DNA of 64,000 nucleotides from Desulfosporosinus nitroreducens (GTDB lineage: Bacteria > Bacillota > Desulfitobacteriia > Desulfitobacteriales > Desulfitobacteriaceae), in NCBI RefSeq assembly GCF_023897015.1, contig NZ_JAMHFY010000012.1:1-64000 (forward strand), given 5' to 3'. Below the pieces are notes generated by a model that was not told the DNA's origin, searched no databases, and saw only the letters and a program-made list of their open reading frames with translations. This document shows, one piece after another, positions 55,507 to 64,000 of the stretch (its first letter is position 1; every line of letters begins with the position of its first letter). The position numbers and the translations under genes were made by a program.

Positions 55507-55812
55507 CTAGACTTCGTTTTTATCCGTACCATCAGTTGATTTCAAGGTTGAATTCTCTTGCAGGACAGGAAGGTCGTTATTCATACTCTGATCCTTCGGA
55601 TGGTGTTTAGGCTTAAGCTTTAGTCTCAGTTCGCGCCAGATAGCTAAGAAGAGCATTATTAAAGCTCCCGCAAATGCCGAACCCAAGATTACCAGGACTA
55701 AAGGAACATCTTTAGTAACCCATAATAGCTGAATTGTTACTAACTTAGCATTTTGGACAGCAAAGACTGCAATAAGTAATGAACAAATTAGGGATAAGAT
55801 GAGTACAAACAT
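55507..55812 (-). CDS. LapA-domain (DUF1049) membrane protein
   Basis: Encodes 101 residues. Two helices (about 3-22 and 37-60) flank the segment VFAVQNAKLVTIQLLW, the LapA-domain signature, with a basic stretch after the second helix and a polar, probably cytoplasmic tail. In Gram-negatives LapA helps assemble lipopolysaccharide; Firmicute homologues have no known role. AGGAGG precedes the ATG. It is divergent from the GerMN lipoprotein gene. Confidence 0.85.
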   Translation of the reverse strand: MFVLILSLICSLLIAVFAVQNAKLVTIQLLWVTKDVPLVLVILGSAFAGALIMLFLAIWRELRLKLKPKHHPKDQSMNNDLPVLQENSTLKSTDGTDKNEV

Positions 55813-55943
55813 GCGTTAACCTCCTCGCTTGTTATTAATTCGATTGCTATCTTCCAGATTCCTGCAGATATTTTACAGAATTCAACTTTATCCACTCTAC
55901 CGTTCATCCTTGCTTCTGAAGTGTTACTTTTAGGATAGCTTCG

Positions 55944-55952
55944 TGCTATACT
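55944..55952 (+). promoter_or_regulatory. Extended -10 promoter for the GerMN lipoprotein gene
   Basis: TGCTATACT (55944-55952) fits an extended -10 element. The -35 position (TTACTT, 55924-55929) is weak. Confidence 0.4.
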
Positions 55953-55980
55953 TACATCAAATAACCAAGGAGGCATAACA

Positions 55981-57039
55981 ATGAAAAAGATAATTTTCGT
56001 CATGAGCTTATTATTTACGCTTGTTCTTTTAAACGGTTGCGCAAATAAGAACGATACTAAGCCAATTACTGAGGATGTTAAACCGCAAGAGATTAGTCAA
56101 CCACTTACTGTCCAGGATTATTATTCCTTTAAAGAAAATACGAATTATGTGTATGAGGGCAAAGGAATTGAATATGCCTCCTACAATGTTATGGTTGATT
56201 ATATCGAAGGAAACCGTGTCCAGATAAGGTCTAACAATGGTGGAACAGAGACGGTTAAAGTACTTGAGATAAATGATGGCAAACTGACGGTTTTGTTTGC
56301 GAGAGGGGAAAGTTATTACCGAGAAAATCTAATCAAAAGTCCTGGCAATACAGAAGAAGTTTTGTTGAAAGAACCATTAGTTGTGGGAACCTCATGGGTT
56401 TTGGCGGATGGCAGAAAACGGTCAATAACAAATTTGGAGGCAGAGATAACCACACCTTTGGGTACTTATAAAACGTTGGAAGTTACGACTGAAGGTAAAG
56501 ATGATAAGATTCAAGACTATTATGCCCCAAATATTGGTCTCGTAAAATCTCTATTTACATCCGATGGATTTGAAGTTTCTTCTTCATTAAGCAAACTAGA
56601 AAGTAATGTTCCACTGACTCAAAACGTTAAATTCTTTTATCCAAATGTAAATGAAGATAAGATTTATTTTGTAAATAAGAAACTTACTTTTAAAACGAAT
56701 GATCTAACAAAAAGTGTTTTGGAAAAGGCGTTTAAAGAATTGCCTAATGGAGATATATCTAAGGTTTTAGGTCCCAATGCTAAGATTAAAAGTTTATACC
56801 TAAATAAGGACAACGTTGCCTACATTGATTTCACAAAGGAATTTGTAAGTGAAATGAACGCCGGTTCCAGTTATGAAAGCATGATTTTACAAAGTATCAC
56901 AAATACAATAGGAAACTATTACGGGGTCGACAAAGTTTATTTAACTGTCGAAGGCAGCCCATATGCATCTGGACATTATATGATGGACAAAGGTGAGTTC
57001 TTCACAGTAGATTTTAATAATACTGTTGAACTTCATTGA
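55981..57039 (+). CDS. GerMN-domain lipoprotein
   Basis: Encodes 352 residues. The signal peptide ends in the lipobox LLNGC (Cys20). A central beta-rich domain (about 40-205) is followed by the GerMN domain (about 215-345), which has YFVNKKLTFKTN, IKSLYLNKDNVAYIDFTKEF and the ESMILQSITNTIG helix. GerMN domains occur in sporulation protein GerM and cell-wall-associated lipoproteins. It is exported and membrane-anchored. AGGAGG stands before the ATG. The next gene starts 33 bases on. Confidence 0.88.
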   Translation: MKKIIFVMSLLFTLVLLNGCANKNDTKPITEDVKPQEISQPLTVQDYYSFKENTNYVYEGKGIEYASYNVMVDYIEGNRVQIRSNNGGTETVKVLEINDGKLTVLFARGESYYRENLIKSPGNTEEVLLKEPLVVGTSWVLADGRKRSITNLEAEITTPLGTYKTLEVTTEGKDDKIQDYYAPNIGLVKSLFTSDGFEVSSSLSKLESNVPLTQNVKFFYPNVNEDKIYFVNKKLTFKTNDLTKSVLEKAFKELPNGDISKVLGPNAKIKSLYLNKDNVAYIDFTKEFVSEMNAGSSYESMILQSITNTIGNYYGVDKVYLTVEGSPYASGHYMMDKGEFFTVDFNNTVELH

Positions 57040-57072
57040 ACGATTCCTTTTAGTGGGTGAGGTGAAGAAGTC

Positions 57073-58233
57073 ATGACTTCATGTCTGCGTTTCTTACAGT
57101 GTGCGGGTTTTCGTTTTGACAGCCCTTTCTGGGATGGGCCTGAGAGCTGGACAACATTTCGAAATCAAGATTTATGGCAGTCGTTTCAAACGCTTATTGC
57201 ACTTTGCCAATCTGAAAAAATCGAGTTTCTCTTTCTGACCGGTGATTTGTTTGAACAAGAATATGTTCGCAAGGAAACTGTCGAGCGGGTAGCCAAATCG
57301 CTGGCTAAATTAGAGGGGACGAGAGTTTTCATAACCCCAGGCAGAAGGGACCCACTGATTATTTCGTCTGCCTATCGACTAACGGTCTGGCCAAGCAATG
57401 TCCATATATTTTCAAGTGGAGTAACAAGTGTCAGAATTCCCTCTCATAACGTTACTGTTTATGGAGCGGGATGGACAGCTTATCATCAGGAAAGACCTTT
57501 CCTTGATAGTTTTCAACCGCTTAATGACGGTACGCTTCAGCTTATGCTTCTTCATGCAATGGTTGATTCAAAGCAGAATACTGAAGGCTTTATTCCGATT
57601 CGACAAGAACAGGTTTCTTCCAGTGGTTTGGATTACTTAGCCTTAGGATCCCGTGAAGTTTGGAGTGGAGTTCAACAAGCTGGAAAAACAAACTGGGCAG
57701 ATTGTGGATCACTTGAAGCCAGAAGTTTTCTGGATAACGGTCCGCATGGCGTGCTTCTTGGGGAGATTCAGAAAGAATCTTCTCGATTTGAATTTCGAGA
57801 ACTGGGCCAACGTTGTTATATTGAAAAGAATTTAACAATCCAGTCCCAGTCTTCTCTTGAAGGAATTGCGGAGAATATAATAGCAGAGACGAGCTTAGAA
57901 GAACGGCAAAAGAATCTCTACAGGATCAAGTTATCGGGAAACTTATTAGACGTTGAAGAGTTGGTTCAGCCTCTGCAAAATCTTCTCATGACTCAGTTTC
58001 GCTTTGTTACAGTTCTCCCTTTAGAAGAGAGAACTGAGCCTCAATTAGAATTTCCGGTGCTTTCTAGAGAGAAGAGTATGGAGGGCTTCCCTACTCTTGC
58101 GAAAATATTCATTAATAAACTACAAGCACGCTTAATTAATGCCGATGAATCAGAAAGCAGTGATTATTGGGAGATAGTACAAAAAATCGGATTAACAGCG
58201 CTAGGGCAGGGACGGACAGTTGATGAGGATTGA
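57073..58233 (+). CDS. SbcD/YhaO-like metallophosphoesterase with eroded active site
   Basis: Encodes 386 residues. The layout matches YhaO/SbcD nucleases: N-terminal phosphoesterase core, then a capping domain (about 240-340). Yet several metal-ligand positions are changed. The usual D-x-H at the first strand reads G12-F-R14, GNHD reads G90-R-R-D93, and the late G-H-x-H reads G192-S-R-E195. LTGDLFE (57-58) and LLHA (His161) remain. Loss of these residues predicts weak or no nuclease activity. The stop overlaps the start of an SbcC/YhaN-like gene by 11 bases, so the pair is retained as a unit. Confidence 0.8.
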   Translation: MTSCLRFLQCAGFRFDSPFWDGPESWTTFRNQDLWQSFQTLIALCQSEKIEFLFLTGDLFEQEYVRKETVERVAKSLAKLEGTRVFITPGRRDPLIISSAYRLTVWPSNVHIFSSGVTSVRIPSHNVTVYGAGWTAYHQERPFLDSFQPLNDGTLQLMLLHAMVDSKQNTEGFIPIRQEQVSSSGLDYLALGSREVWSGVQQAGKTNWADCGSLEARSFLDNGPHGVLLGEIQKESSRFEFRELGQRCYIEKNLTIQSQSSLEGIAENIIAETSLEERQKNLYRIKLSGNLLDVEELVQPLQNLLMTQFRFVTVLPLEERTEPQLEFPVLSREKSMEGFPTLAKIFINKLQARLINADESESSDYWEIVQKIGLTALGQGRTVDED

Positions 58234-60649
58234 ACGAATTAGGATTAAAAATTATGCCAGTCTGCGGGATGGTGATTGGATACTTCCGCTAGGTCCAGTA
58301 TTAATTACATTTGAAGATCTAAGTCGTCAGAAGTTATTTCGTGATCTCCTGCTGACCTTATTTTATGATCAGAAGGAATCACAATTATTAGGTCAAGGAC
58401 CCGACTCATTGATCGAAGTGTGGATGTCTGGAGAAAGTGCTCGCTATAGTATTCGTGTTGAATATCTCCAACAGGAAAATGAATTGAAGAGATATTCGAA
58501 GATATTAGATGAAACTGGACAGACCGTTTGCCTGCCGGAAAATATGACGCTGGGGGAATATTTATTTAATGCTCAATTACAGGCTTTTTTACAAGGAGGA
58601 ATTGTGGAATGGCCAGAAAGAGACCACCAGGATGAGCTTATCTCACGCATTAGGAACTTGAGCCAAGGTGGAGATGAGAATCTTTCGTTGAGGAAAATGC
58701 GGGCTTCTCTTGCCGGAGCTCAAAAGAGAGTGAAAGAACAAAGAGAAAGTATGGAACTTATAAAGGCTGAATATGATAACCTCAGGCTTGAATGGGAGAC
58801 CATACATCGCCAGCAAGAGGATGAACGGTTACTCCAAATAGAAATTAAAAATCTTCAAGAAAAGGAAGCAATTTTAATCGAGAGTATTGCCGCGACAACA
58901 AATATTCAAATGCGCATAGAGTTGCTTAGGCAAAATCCTGATTATCGTGAATTACGTCAACTTCAAGATGAGATAAAGCAGTTAGAAGATCGCCGGCAAT
59001 GTTTAGAGGCTGAATTGAAGGCTATTTCTTGTGAGTCATCAATGGATCAGATAATCGAAACCTTTCGTGAAGAATGCATGGAGTGGGCTTGTATTCAGAA
59101 AGAGGCAGAAAGCTTAGCTGATGAGGTACAGTTGCGCTCAAAACTAATTGATGAGACCCAAAATCTTCTTCTTACATCCGGCTATCAGAGATTTAAGGAA
59201 GACGAGGATCTGCAACTAAAGCGGATTAGAGAGGAACGGAATGTTGCACAAGATAAGCTGAATAACCTAATTCTCATAAAACAAGAGCTTGAAAAACTTA
59301 AAATTACAGCCTCACAGGAAAACAGTCTATTTACTGATTCGGCGATAATGTCCGACGTTACAGAGGCGGATATTAGAAGAATTGCGAAAAAAGAAAAGAA
59401 ATTAGAATTGTGGCGGAGATCGAAAGTTTTTTGCACTTTAGATCGGCTTTTGTGGAAGCGTTTAGGGATGAAAAGGTATGATGAAATCTTATCATCTCAT
59501 CTTCTTGATTATTACCAAGGGTATCTTGTGTCAGACTATCAGGAATTCACGAATAAACTTAAAAAATTTCATAATCAACAAAAACGGTTTCAAATAGTCC
59601 AAAGACAGATAGAAAAATTGCAAGAAAAAGTTAATCAAGAAAGTAAATTACTTAAAATTGTAAATTCCCGCAATGAAATCTTAAAACAAGCTTTTACCGC
59701 GGTTAATGTTGTTGATTTTTCAGAATGGCTGCTAGGTTGGGCAGACTATCAGCAGAAGAAAAAGCAACTGTCGTTGGAACTTAACCAGATGAATTTAGCA
59801 GTAGAAAAGAAGTTAATTAAAGAAAAAAATTTAGAGGAATACTCGGAACGTATGATCATAAATTTAAAGAATTGGGGAATTCCGACGACTGATCGAGAGG
59901 AAGTGCTTGAAGCAGTATTCAAAGTGGCTAGACAGCTTCAAGAGAGAGATGAAGTTAAGCTGGAAATTGCATTTTTATCGGAGCGTTTTGAAAGAAGGCT
60001 AGGTGATCGAGATATGGAGAAGATTTCAGATATCTTGGAACCTTTAGCGGAATTGGAACGTGAAAATCTTCTTTCTAGTGAAGAAAGGCAGATGGAACTG
60101 ACTTCTTGGGATAAAAGGCGAGTGGAAATGCGCCAAGAAATAGAAGATCTCAATCAACGACTTCAGGGCAAGCGCCGGAAAATCACTTCTTTGTCTGTTC
60201 TTGAGAAGAACATAGAACTAAGGAAAAGTCAATGGACAGGGTATGAAGAGTTACGTCATGCATTAGATGATGCCCAGACTTTGTTGGAATTATCTTGGCA
60301 AGAATGGCAAACTAAATACGAAAAGACACTCAGTGAAGAAAAACAGTGGATTTTTGATCACAGTTTCTCTTCAGTCCCCTTAAAAATGGAAGGGGAGAGT
60401 GCAGCGAAAAGGAACTATTTTTCTTACCGTATGGCGGTTGCACAATTAGCGCTTACTCCTAATACCGAAATACCCTTATTATTCTCAGTTGAAAAAATAA
60501 CTAATGAGGATCCGAATTTTTGGGAAGATGTAATACGATATCTTTATAATTTGTCATTTTCCAGACAAGTGGTAATTAGTACCACGGATCCTAATCAGGT
60601 TGAAAAACTTTCAAGTAAAGGTTGGCACTCTCTGTGCTTTGGTGCTTGA
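58223..60649 (+). CDS. YhaN/SbcC-like coiled-coil protein with degenerate ATPase motifs
   Basis: Encodes 808 residues from the ATG at 58223 (a TTG three bases earlier is possible). MRIERIRIKNYASLRDG is the usual start of SMC/SbcC/YhaN ATPases, but where the Walker A loop GxNxxGKST belongs the chain reads TFEDLSRQKLF. Long coiled coils fill about 160-320 and 430-700. The C-terminal lobe has LLFSVEKITNEDPNF where Walker B belongs and no LSGG signature, though the end RQVVISTTD still resembles the H-loop strand. ATP binding is therefore doubtful. It is coupled to the eroded YhaO-like gene. Confidence 0.8.
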   Translation: MRIERIRIKNYASLRDGDWILPLGPVLITFEDLSRQKLFRDLLLTLFYDQKESQLLGQGPDSLIEVWMSGESARYSIRVEYLQQENELKRYSKILDETGQTVCLPENMTLGEYLFNAQLQAFLQGGIVEWPERDHQDELISRIRNLSQGGDENLSLRKMRASLAGAQKRVKEQRESMELIKAEYDNLRLEWETIHRQQEDERLLQIEIKNLQEKEAILIESIAATTNIQMRIELLRQNPDYRELRQLQDEIKQLEDRRQCLEAELKAISCESSMDQIIETFREECMEWACIQKEAESLADEVQLRSKLIDETQNLLLTSGYQRFKEDEDLQLKRIREERNVAQDKLNNLILIKQELEKLKITASQENSLFTDSAIMSDVTEADIRRIAKKEKKLELWRRSKVFCTLDRLLWKRLGMKRYDEILSSHLLDYYQGYLVSDYQEFTNKLKKFHNQQKRFQIVQRQIEKLQEKVNQESKLLKIVNSRNEILKQAFTAVNVVDFSEWLLGWADYQQKKKQLSLELNQMNLAVEKKLIKEKNLEEYSERMIINLKNWGIPTTDREEVLEAVFKVARQLQERDEVKLEIAFLSERFERRLGDRDMEKISDILEPLAELERENLLSSEERQMELTSWDKRRVEMRQEIEDLNQRLQGKRRKITSLSVLEKNIELRKSQWTGYEELRHALDDAQTLLELSWQEWQTKYEKTLSEEKQWIFDHSFSSVPLKMEGESAAKRNYFSYRMAVAQLALTPNTEIPLLFSVEKITNEDPNFWEDVIRYLYNLSFSRQVVISTTDPNQVEKLSSKGWHSLCFGA

Positions 60650-60684
60650 ACCAATATATACAAGCAAAACACTGAGATTACAAT

Positions 60685-60723
60685 GAGGGTGGGTTAGAAT
60701 AGAGAACTCAGCCCTCTTTTTTT
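60685..60723 (+). terminator. Terminator after the YhaN-like gene
   Basis: GAGGG and TGGGTT on the left face AACTCA and CCCTC on the right with a bulge, then seven T. The rest of the gap to 60906 is AT-rich without a clear promoter. Confidence 0.75.
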
Positions 60724-60906
60724 ATAAGTAAGAGAAAATTAATATTTTGTTCTTGGTTCAAACATAATTAGTTTAGTATTTTCCAGATTAAGTTGACAAT
60801 CAAGGCAGAATAATAGAAAATAATAGGGGATTAAGTCAATTAAGAATGATTGACAAATATAATATTCTAAATCGAATTTGACCCAAATATAATTTAAGGG
60901 GGTTCT

Positions 60907-62334
60907 ATGAAAAAAGTTGGCGATTTACCTGTAAAGCAATACTTAGAAAATCTAAAAGCTAAGATTTTCACAATTAAGAATATACCTTGGAAATCTCCAA
61001 GAGTTATAGGCGGATCTCTTGCTCTTTTGCTCCTTATGGGGAGTGGAATAGTTTATCTGAATTCAACCACTTCAGCTGTCTTTATTGTTGTAAATGGAGA
61101 AAAGCTTGGCCTTGTCGCTGATCAAGGTCAAGCTGGAGAAATGATCAATCAGATTCTCACTGAAAAAGGAGAACCATTCGGCATTGCAGCTAAAACTCAT
61201 GATAGTATTACTTACTCTTCAGTTCGAATAAAGAATGCAGAGTTTAGATCTCTATCTAAGTCAGACTTAGCAGAAGACATTTCTTATTATGTTGATGGAG
61301 TTATGTTAAAGGTCAACAAAGAACCAATCTTTGTTCTGGCCAATGCTGAAGACGGAGAGAAATTACTTAAAGATTTTCAAGAGTACTACACAAAGCCGAG
61401 TGATAAAAATCAAGTATCATCTGTCTCTTTTGAAGATGAAGTAGAGACACAACCGGTAGAAGCTCCCTTGGAACAAATTATCTCCTACGAGCAAGCCCTA
61501 GAAAAGCTTAAACAAGGCAATTTGCAAAAGGTGGAATATACTGTTCAGGAAAAGGATTCTTGGTGGCTTATAGCACGGAAAAACGATATGAAGACAAAAG
61601 AAGTTTTAGCCAGTAATCCAGGGACAAATGAAGATACCATTCTTAAACCTGGGGAAAAGATAATGTTGGACAAGATTTCGCCTTACATAACGGTTGTAAG
61701 TGAAGGCGTTCGCACGGATACTGAAACGATACCTTTTGATGTAGTCACACAAACTGACACAAGTTTGCCGAGCGGAGAAACAAAAGTTAAGCAACCTGGA
61801 AGTGATGGACAAAAAGAAGTCCAATATGCTTACGTCCAAAAAAATGGTCAGGTGGTTACCCAAACTGTTAAGGATGAAAAAGTACTAAAAGAAGCTGTTT
61901 CCCAAATAATTGAGAAAGGGCCGCAACGTGTTACTGTTGCCTCTTCTCGAGGCAGTGGGAGCATTGTTTCTGGGCTGTCATGGCCGCTAAGAGGGCCGAT
62001 AACTTCTTACTACGGATACCGTCACTCCGAGTACCATACAGGAATTGATATTGCTGGTGATCAAGGCGATCCATATACAGCTGCAAGTGCTGGTAAAGTT
62101 GTAAGTGCTGGATACAGTGGTAATTATGGATATACCATTACCATTGATCATGGCAATGGAGTTATGACACGCTATGCCCATTCTACTAAACTTTTAGTTT
62201 CCGCAGGGCAGAGCGTATCTAAAGGGCAGACGATTGGTTTAGTGGGATCAACTGGGCGTTCAACTGGCTCACATCTCCATTTTGAAGTAATTGTAAATGG
62301 AGATACAGTGAATCCACTTAATTCTTTGCGTTAG
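60907..62334 (+). CDS. M23-family peptidase with LysM and G5 domains
   Basis: Encodes 475 residues. One membrane anchor (about 33-55) is followed by an extracellular helical region. A LysM domain (about 215-255) has VEYTVQEKDSWWLIARKNDM. A G5-like domain (about 258-335) has VRTDTETIPFDVVTQTDTSL. The LytM peptidase has YRHSEYHTGIDIAG and GSHLHFEV as zinc-ligand motifs. It cuts peptidoglycan cross-links and, given similar domain orders, may act in division or sporulation. A ribosome site (AAGGGGG) precedes the ATG. It is monocistronic with a strong terminator. Confidence 0.92.
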   Translation: MKKVGDLPVKQYLENLKAKIFTIKNIPWKSPRVIGGSLALLLLMGSGIVYLNSTTSAVFIVVNGEKLGLVADQGQAGEMINQILTEKGEPFGIAAKTHDSITYSSVRIKNAEFRSLSKSDLAEDISYYVDGVMLKVNKEPIFVLANAEDGEKLLKDFQEYYTKPSDKNQVSSVSFEDEVETQPVEAPLEQIISYEQALEKLKQGNLQKVEYTVQEKDSWWLIARKNDMKTKEVLASNPGTNEDTILKPGEKIMLDKISPYITVVSEGVRTDTETIPFDVVTQTDTSLPSGETKVKQPGSDGQKEVQYAYVQKNGQVVTQTVKDEKVLKEAVSQIIEKGPQRVTVASSRGSGSIVSGLSWPLRGPITSYYGYRHSEYHTGIDIAGDQGDPYTAASAGKVVSAGYSGNYGYTITIDHGNGVMTRYAHSTKLLVSAGQSVSKGQTIGLVGSTGRSTGSHLHFEVIVNGDTVNPLNSLR

Positions 62335-62355
62335 CATTTTAACAAGAAATATAAG

Positions 62356-62394
62356 AGTCTTAGGCACATTTTAAAAAGTGCCTAAGACTTTTTT
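62356..62394 (+). terminator. Terminator after the M23 peptidase gene
   Basis: AGTCTTAGGCAC (62356-62367) pairs perfectly with GTGCCTAAGACT (62378-62389), followed by TTTTT. Confidence 0.9.
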
Positions 62395-62554
62395 GCGTTA
62401 TGCCCAACTTGAAATCATGTCGCCCTCTATTCTTAGCAAGCACTAATCTTGAATGTCCTGTTCGAGTCATGGACATTACATTGTGGAAGTTTAACCTTGA
62501 CACTCCGACAACTTATCTGTTATCATTGAGTTGTCAGTAAACTATTGTTTGCCT

Positions 62555-62668
62555 TTAAGGCTTAATTTCCCAAAAGGAAAACGAGGGAACCGCTTTTAGG
62601 GTTAGGCGCCCAAAAGTTGGGTATTTAATGCTTATACCCCTGAGCTAATCAACTTCGTAAGCGGTTTG
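62555..62668 (+). promoter_or_regulatory. ydaO-type (c-di-AMP) riboswitch upstream of ehuB
   Basis: Family hallmarks in order are GGCTTAAT, GAGGGAACCGCTTTTAGGG (62584-62602) and, near the 3' end, GAGCTAATC with TCGTAAGCGG (62642-62664). GCTTA and TAAGC (62560-62564, 62658-62662) can pair to close the aptamer. An AAAAGGGTTC terminator follows. The sensed ligand of this class is cyclic di-AMP, and it often controls osmolyte and amino-acid transport. The rest of the gap 62395-62807 shows no ORF. The aptamer is shorter than the Bacillus example, so confidence is moderate. Confidence 0.75.
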
Positions 62669-62695
62669 TAACATCTTAATGCGTTTTTTTCTTTT

Positions 62696-62724
62696 GGGAA
62701 CCGAAAAGGGTTCTCTTTAATTTT
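62696..62724 (+). terminator. Terminator/expression platform after the riboswitch
   Basis: GGGAACC (62696-62702) pairs with GGTTCTC (62709-62715), with one G-T pair, followed by TTTAATTTT. Its arm repeats GGGAACC from the aptamer, which could allow switching. Confidence 0.7.
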
Positions 62725-62807
62725 GCCTTTGCTTGCTACACTTCATTTATAGCAAAGAGCAGGGAATCTGAAACTTTAATTTAGTATAACTTGGAAGGAG
62801 ATTAAAA

Positions 62808-63692
62808 ATGAAACGATTTAAACCACTTCTCGCAGTTACGTTAGCTTTGTCCCTTTTTGGATTAGCAGGTTGCGGAGCATCGGGGACTGAGAGTAATGCT
62901 AAATCTGCCTTAGAAACCGCAAAGGAAAGAGGATATGTGGTTGTTGGATTTGCTAATGAAAAGCCTTATGCATATCAAACACCAGACGGAAAGCTTACTG
63001 GAGAAGCAGTAGAAGTTGCAAGGACAGCTCTCAAAAATATGGGTATTAATGAAATGAGAGGAGAATTAACTGAATTTGCTTCTCTGATCCCCGGACTTAA
63101 TGCCAAGCGCTTTGACATGATTACTGCTGGTATGTTCATTAATCCGGAAAGGGCAAAAGAAGTAGATTTTGCTAATCCTGAGTACAGTATTGGAGAGGGG
63201 ATTGCCGTTAAAAAAGGAAATCCGCTTAATATTCACAGTTACGAAGATATTGCAGCTAATCCCAAAGCAAAAATTGCCGTTCCTGGAGGAGCGATTGAGT
63301 ATGATTATCTCTTGAAATCTGGAGTTCCACTGAAGCAAATTATGACTGTTCCTGATATGCCAGCTGCCTTATCCGCTCTCCAATCTGGACGTGCTGATGC
63401 CCTTACTGCCACTGGCCCATCTGTCCAAGCAACTCTTGAAACTGCAAACAATCCAGATTTAGAAAGAGTCATGGACTTTATGCAACCGATTATTGACGGC
63501 AAAGAAGTCCTTGGTTATGGTGCTACAGCCTTCCGCAAAGAAGATAAGGATTTCCGTGAGGCTTTTAACAGTGAACTTGAAAAGCTTAAAAACTCCGGTG
63601 AGTTGCTGAAGATCATTTCTCCCTTCGGATTTACCGAACAAGAGTTGCCTGGTGATAAAACGGCTGAAGAGTTAAGCAAAGCTGCAAGCTAG
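62808..63692 (+). CDS. ehuB: Ectoine/hydroxyectoine ABC transporter substrate-binding protein
   Basis: Encodes 294 residues. The signal peptide ends in the lipobox GLAGC. The periplasmic-binding fold shows VVVGFANEKPYAYQTPDGKLTGEAVEVA, LTEFASLIPGLNAKRFDMITAGM and ALSALQSGRADALT, matching EhuB-type receptors. Amino-acid ABC receptors are related, so ectoine specificity is inferred. AAGGAG stands before the ATG. It lies behind a c-di-AMP riboswitch and ahead of the permease gene, which fits osmolyte uptake. Confidence 0.85.
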   Translation: MKRFKPLLAVTLALSLFGLAGCGASGTESNAKSALETAKERGYVVVGFANEKPYAYQTPDGKLTGEAVEVARTALKNMGINEMRGELTEFASLIPGLNAKRFDMITAGMFINPERAKEVDFANPEYSIGEGIAVKKGNPLNIHSYEDIAANPKAKIAVPGGAIEYDYLLKSGVPLKQIMTVPDMPAALSALQSGRADALTATGPSVQATLETANNPDLERVMDFMQPIIDGKEVLGYGATAFRKEDKDFREAFNSELEKLKNSGELLKIISPFGFTEQELPGDKTAEELSKAAS

Positions 63693-63784
63693 TTAATTTC
63701 TACTCAATTGTGCCAGTGAATAAACTTCTAAGAATACTGAAAAGCGCTTTCTAAAACCTTTCCGAAAGGGGTCGGTGTAAACCT

Positions 63785-64000
63785 ATGTGGTTTGATATTC
63801 TCCCTTCTTTCTGGGAGGGAACAAAAATAACAATTGAACTAACCCTATTCTCCGCTGTCATCGCCTTTTTTCTCGCTTTTGCGGCAGGATTTGGCCGGCT
63901 TTCAAAATTTAGAGCAGTCCGCTTGCTATCTGCAACCTATGTCGAGATTTTTAGAGGAACATCCTTGTTTGTTCAACTCTTCTGGATATACTTTGCTTTG
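63785..64000 (+). CDS. ehuC: Ectoine/amino-acid ABC transporter permease, N-terminal part
   Basis: The frame opens at ATG 63785 and runs off the window, giving 72 residues. Two membrane helices and the segment GRLSKFRAVRLLSATYVEIFRGTS are visible. YVEIFRGTSLFVQLFW is typical of polar amino-acid/ectoine permeases of the EhuC type. It follows ehuB by 92 bases on the same strand. The ATPase gene ehuA is expected beyond the window. Confidence 0.85.
   Translation, partial: MWFDILPSFWEGTKITIELTLFSAVIAFFLAFAAGFGRLSKFRAVRLLSATYVEIFRGTSLFVQLFWIYFAL

Noticed and set aside
55326-55610. 94-codon frame after the DNA glycosylase
   Set aside because: It starts in the dispersed repeat, crosses the 55378-55414 hairpin and overlaps the LapA-domain gene antisense.
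1-64000. CRISPR arrays, tRNA or rRNA genes, prophage
   Set aside because: No regularly spaced repeats, no tRNA cloverleaf with TTCGA-type arm in context, and no phage structural or integrase genes were seen.

Overview
The window reads as a low-GC, spore-forming, anaerobic Firmicute of the Desulfosporosinus/Desulfitobacterium type. This is inferred from strong GGAGG ribosome sites, sigma-A-like promoters, several molybdenum/tungsten enzymes, hybrid cluster protein, NspC-type polyamine genes, a GerMN lipoprotein and a microcompartment/EutQ remnant. No rRNA, tRNA, CRISPR array, prophage or intact insertion sequence was seen.

Layout. 1-842: the tail of a microcompartment shell protein, then eutQ. 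1010-7299: cydABDC, cytochrome bd oxidase and its assembly exporter. 7343-8668: rmuC. 8893-12590: TPP riboswitch, thiD, cytX, thiM, thiE (thiamine salvage). 12735-13469: a short-chain dehydrogenase. 13538-14187: a promoter, about 615 non-coding bases and a strong terminator, the best candidate for a large structured RNA. 14354-23192: AI-2E permease, D-aminoacylase, secreted beta-propeller protein, two MBL-fold hydrolases (one frameshifted), small proteins and a repeat-rich block. 23534-27636: hen1-pnkp RNA repair operon. 27758-30393: carboxynorspermidine (polyamine) genes. 30747-33512: gap-pyk. 33768-36994: rlmN, threonine aldolase, sdpR-sdpI. 37173-39216: a permease, an unknown gene and a 30-residue membrane peptide.

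39402-49365 is a redox and stress block: hcp behind a perfect 25-bp inverted repeat, a three-gene molybdopterin oxidoreductase (catalytic, FeS and NrfD subunits), Fe/Mn superoxide dismutase, and a tungsten aldehyde oxidoreductase with its ferredoxin. A second tungsten oxidoreductase (YdhV-like) with a MoaD-like protein lies at 51721-53746. 53855-62334 holds a cysteine-less thioredoxin, an Fpg-type glycosylase, a LapA-domain protein, a GerMN lipoprotein, a YhaO/YhaN (SbcD/SbcC-like) pair whose catalytic motifs are eroded in both proteins, and an M23 peptidase. The window ends with a ydaO-type (c-di-AMP) riboswitch and terminator ahead of ehuB-ehuC, an ectoine/osmolyte ABC transporter cut by the window edge.

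The observations most worth a second look are the eroded YhaO/YhaN pair, the large non-coding transcript, the palindrome upstream of hcp, the twin SdpR-type operators (one doubling as a terminator), the c-di-AMP/ectoine pairing, and two small protein genes at 20710-20883 and 39124-39216.
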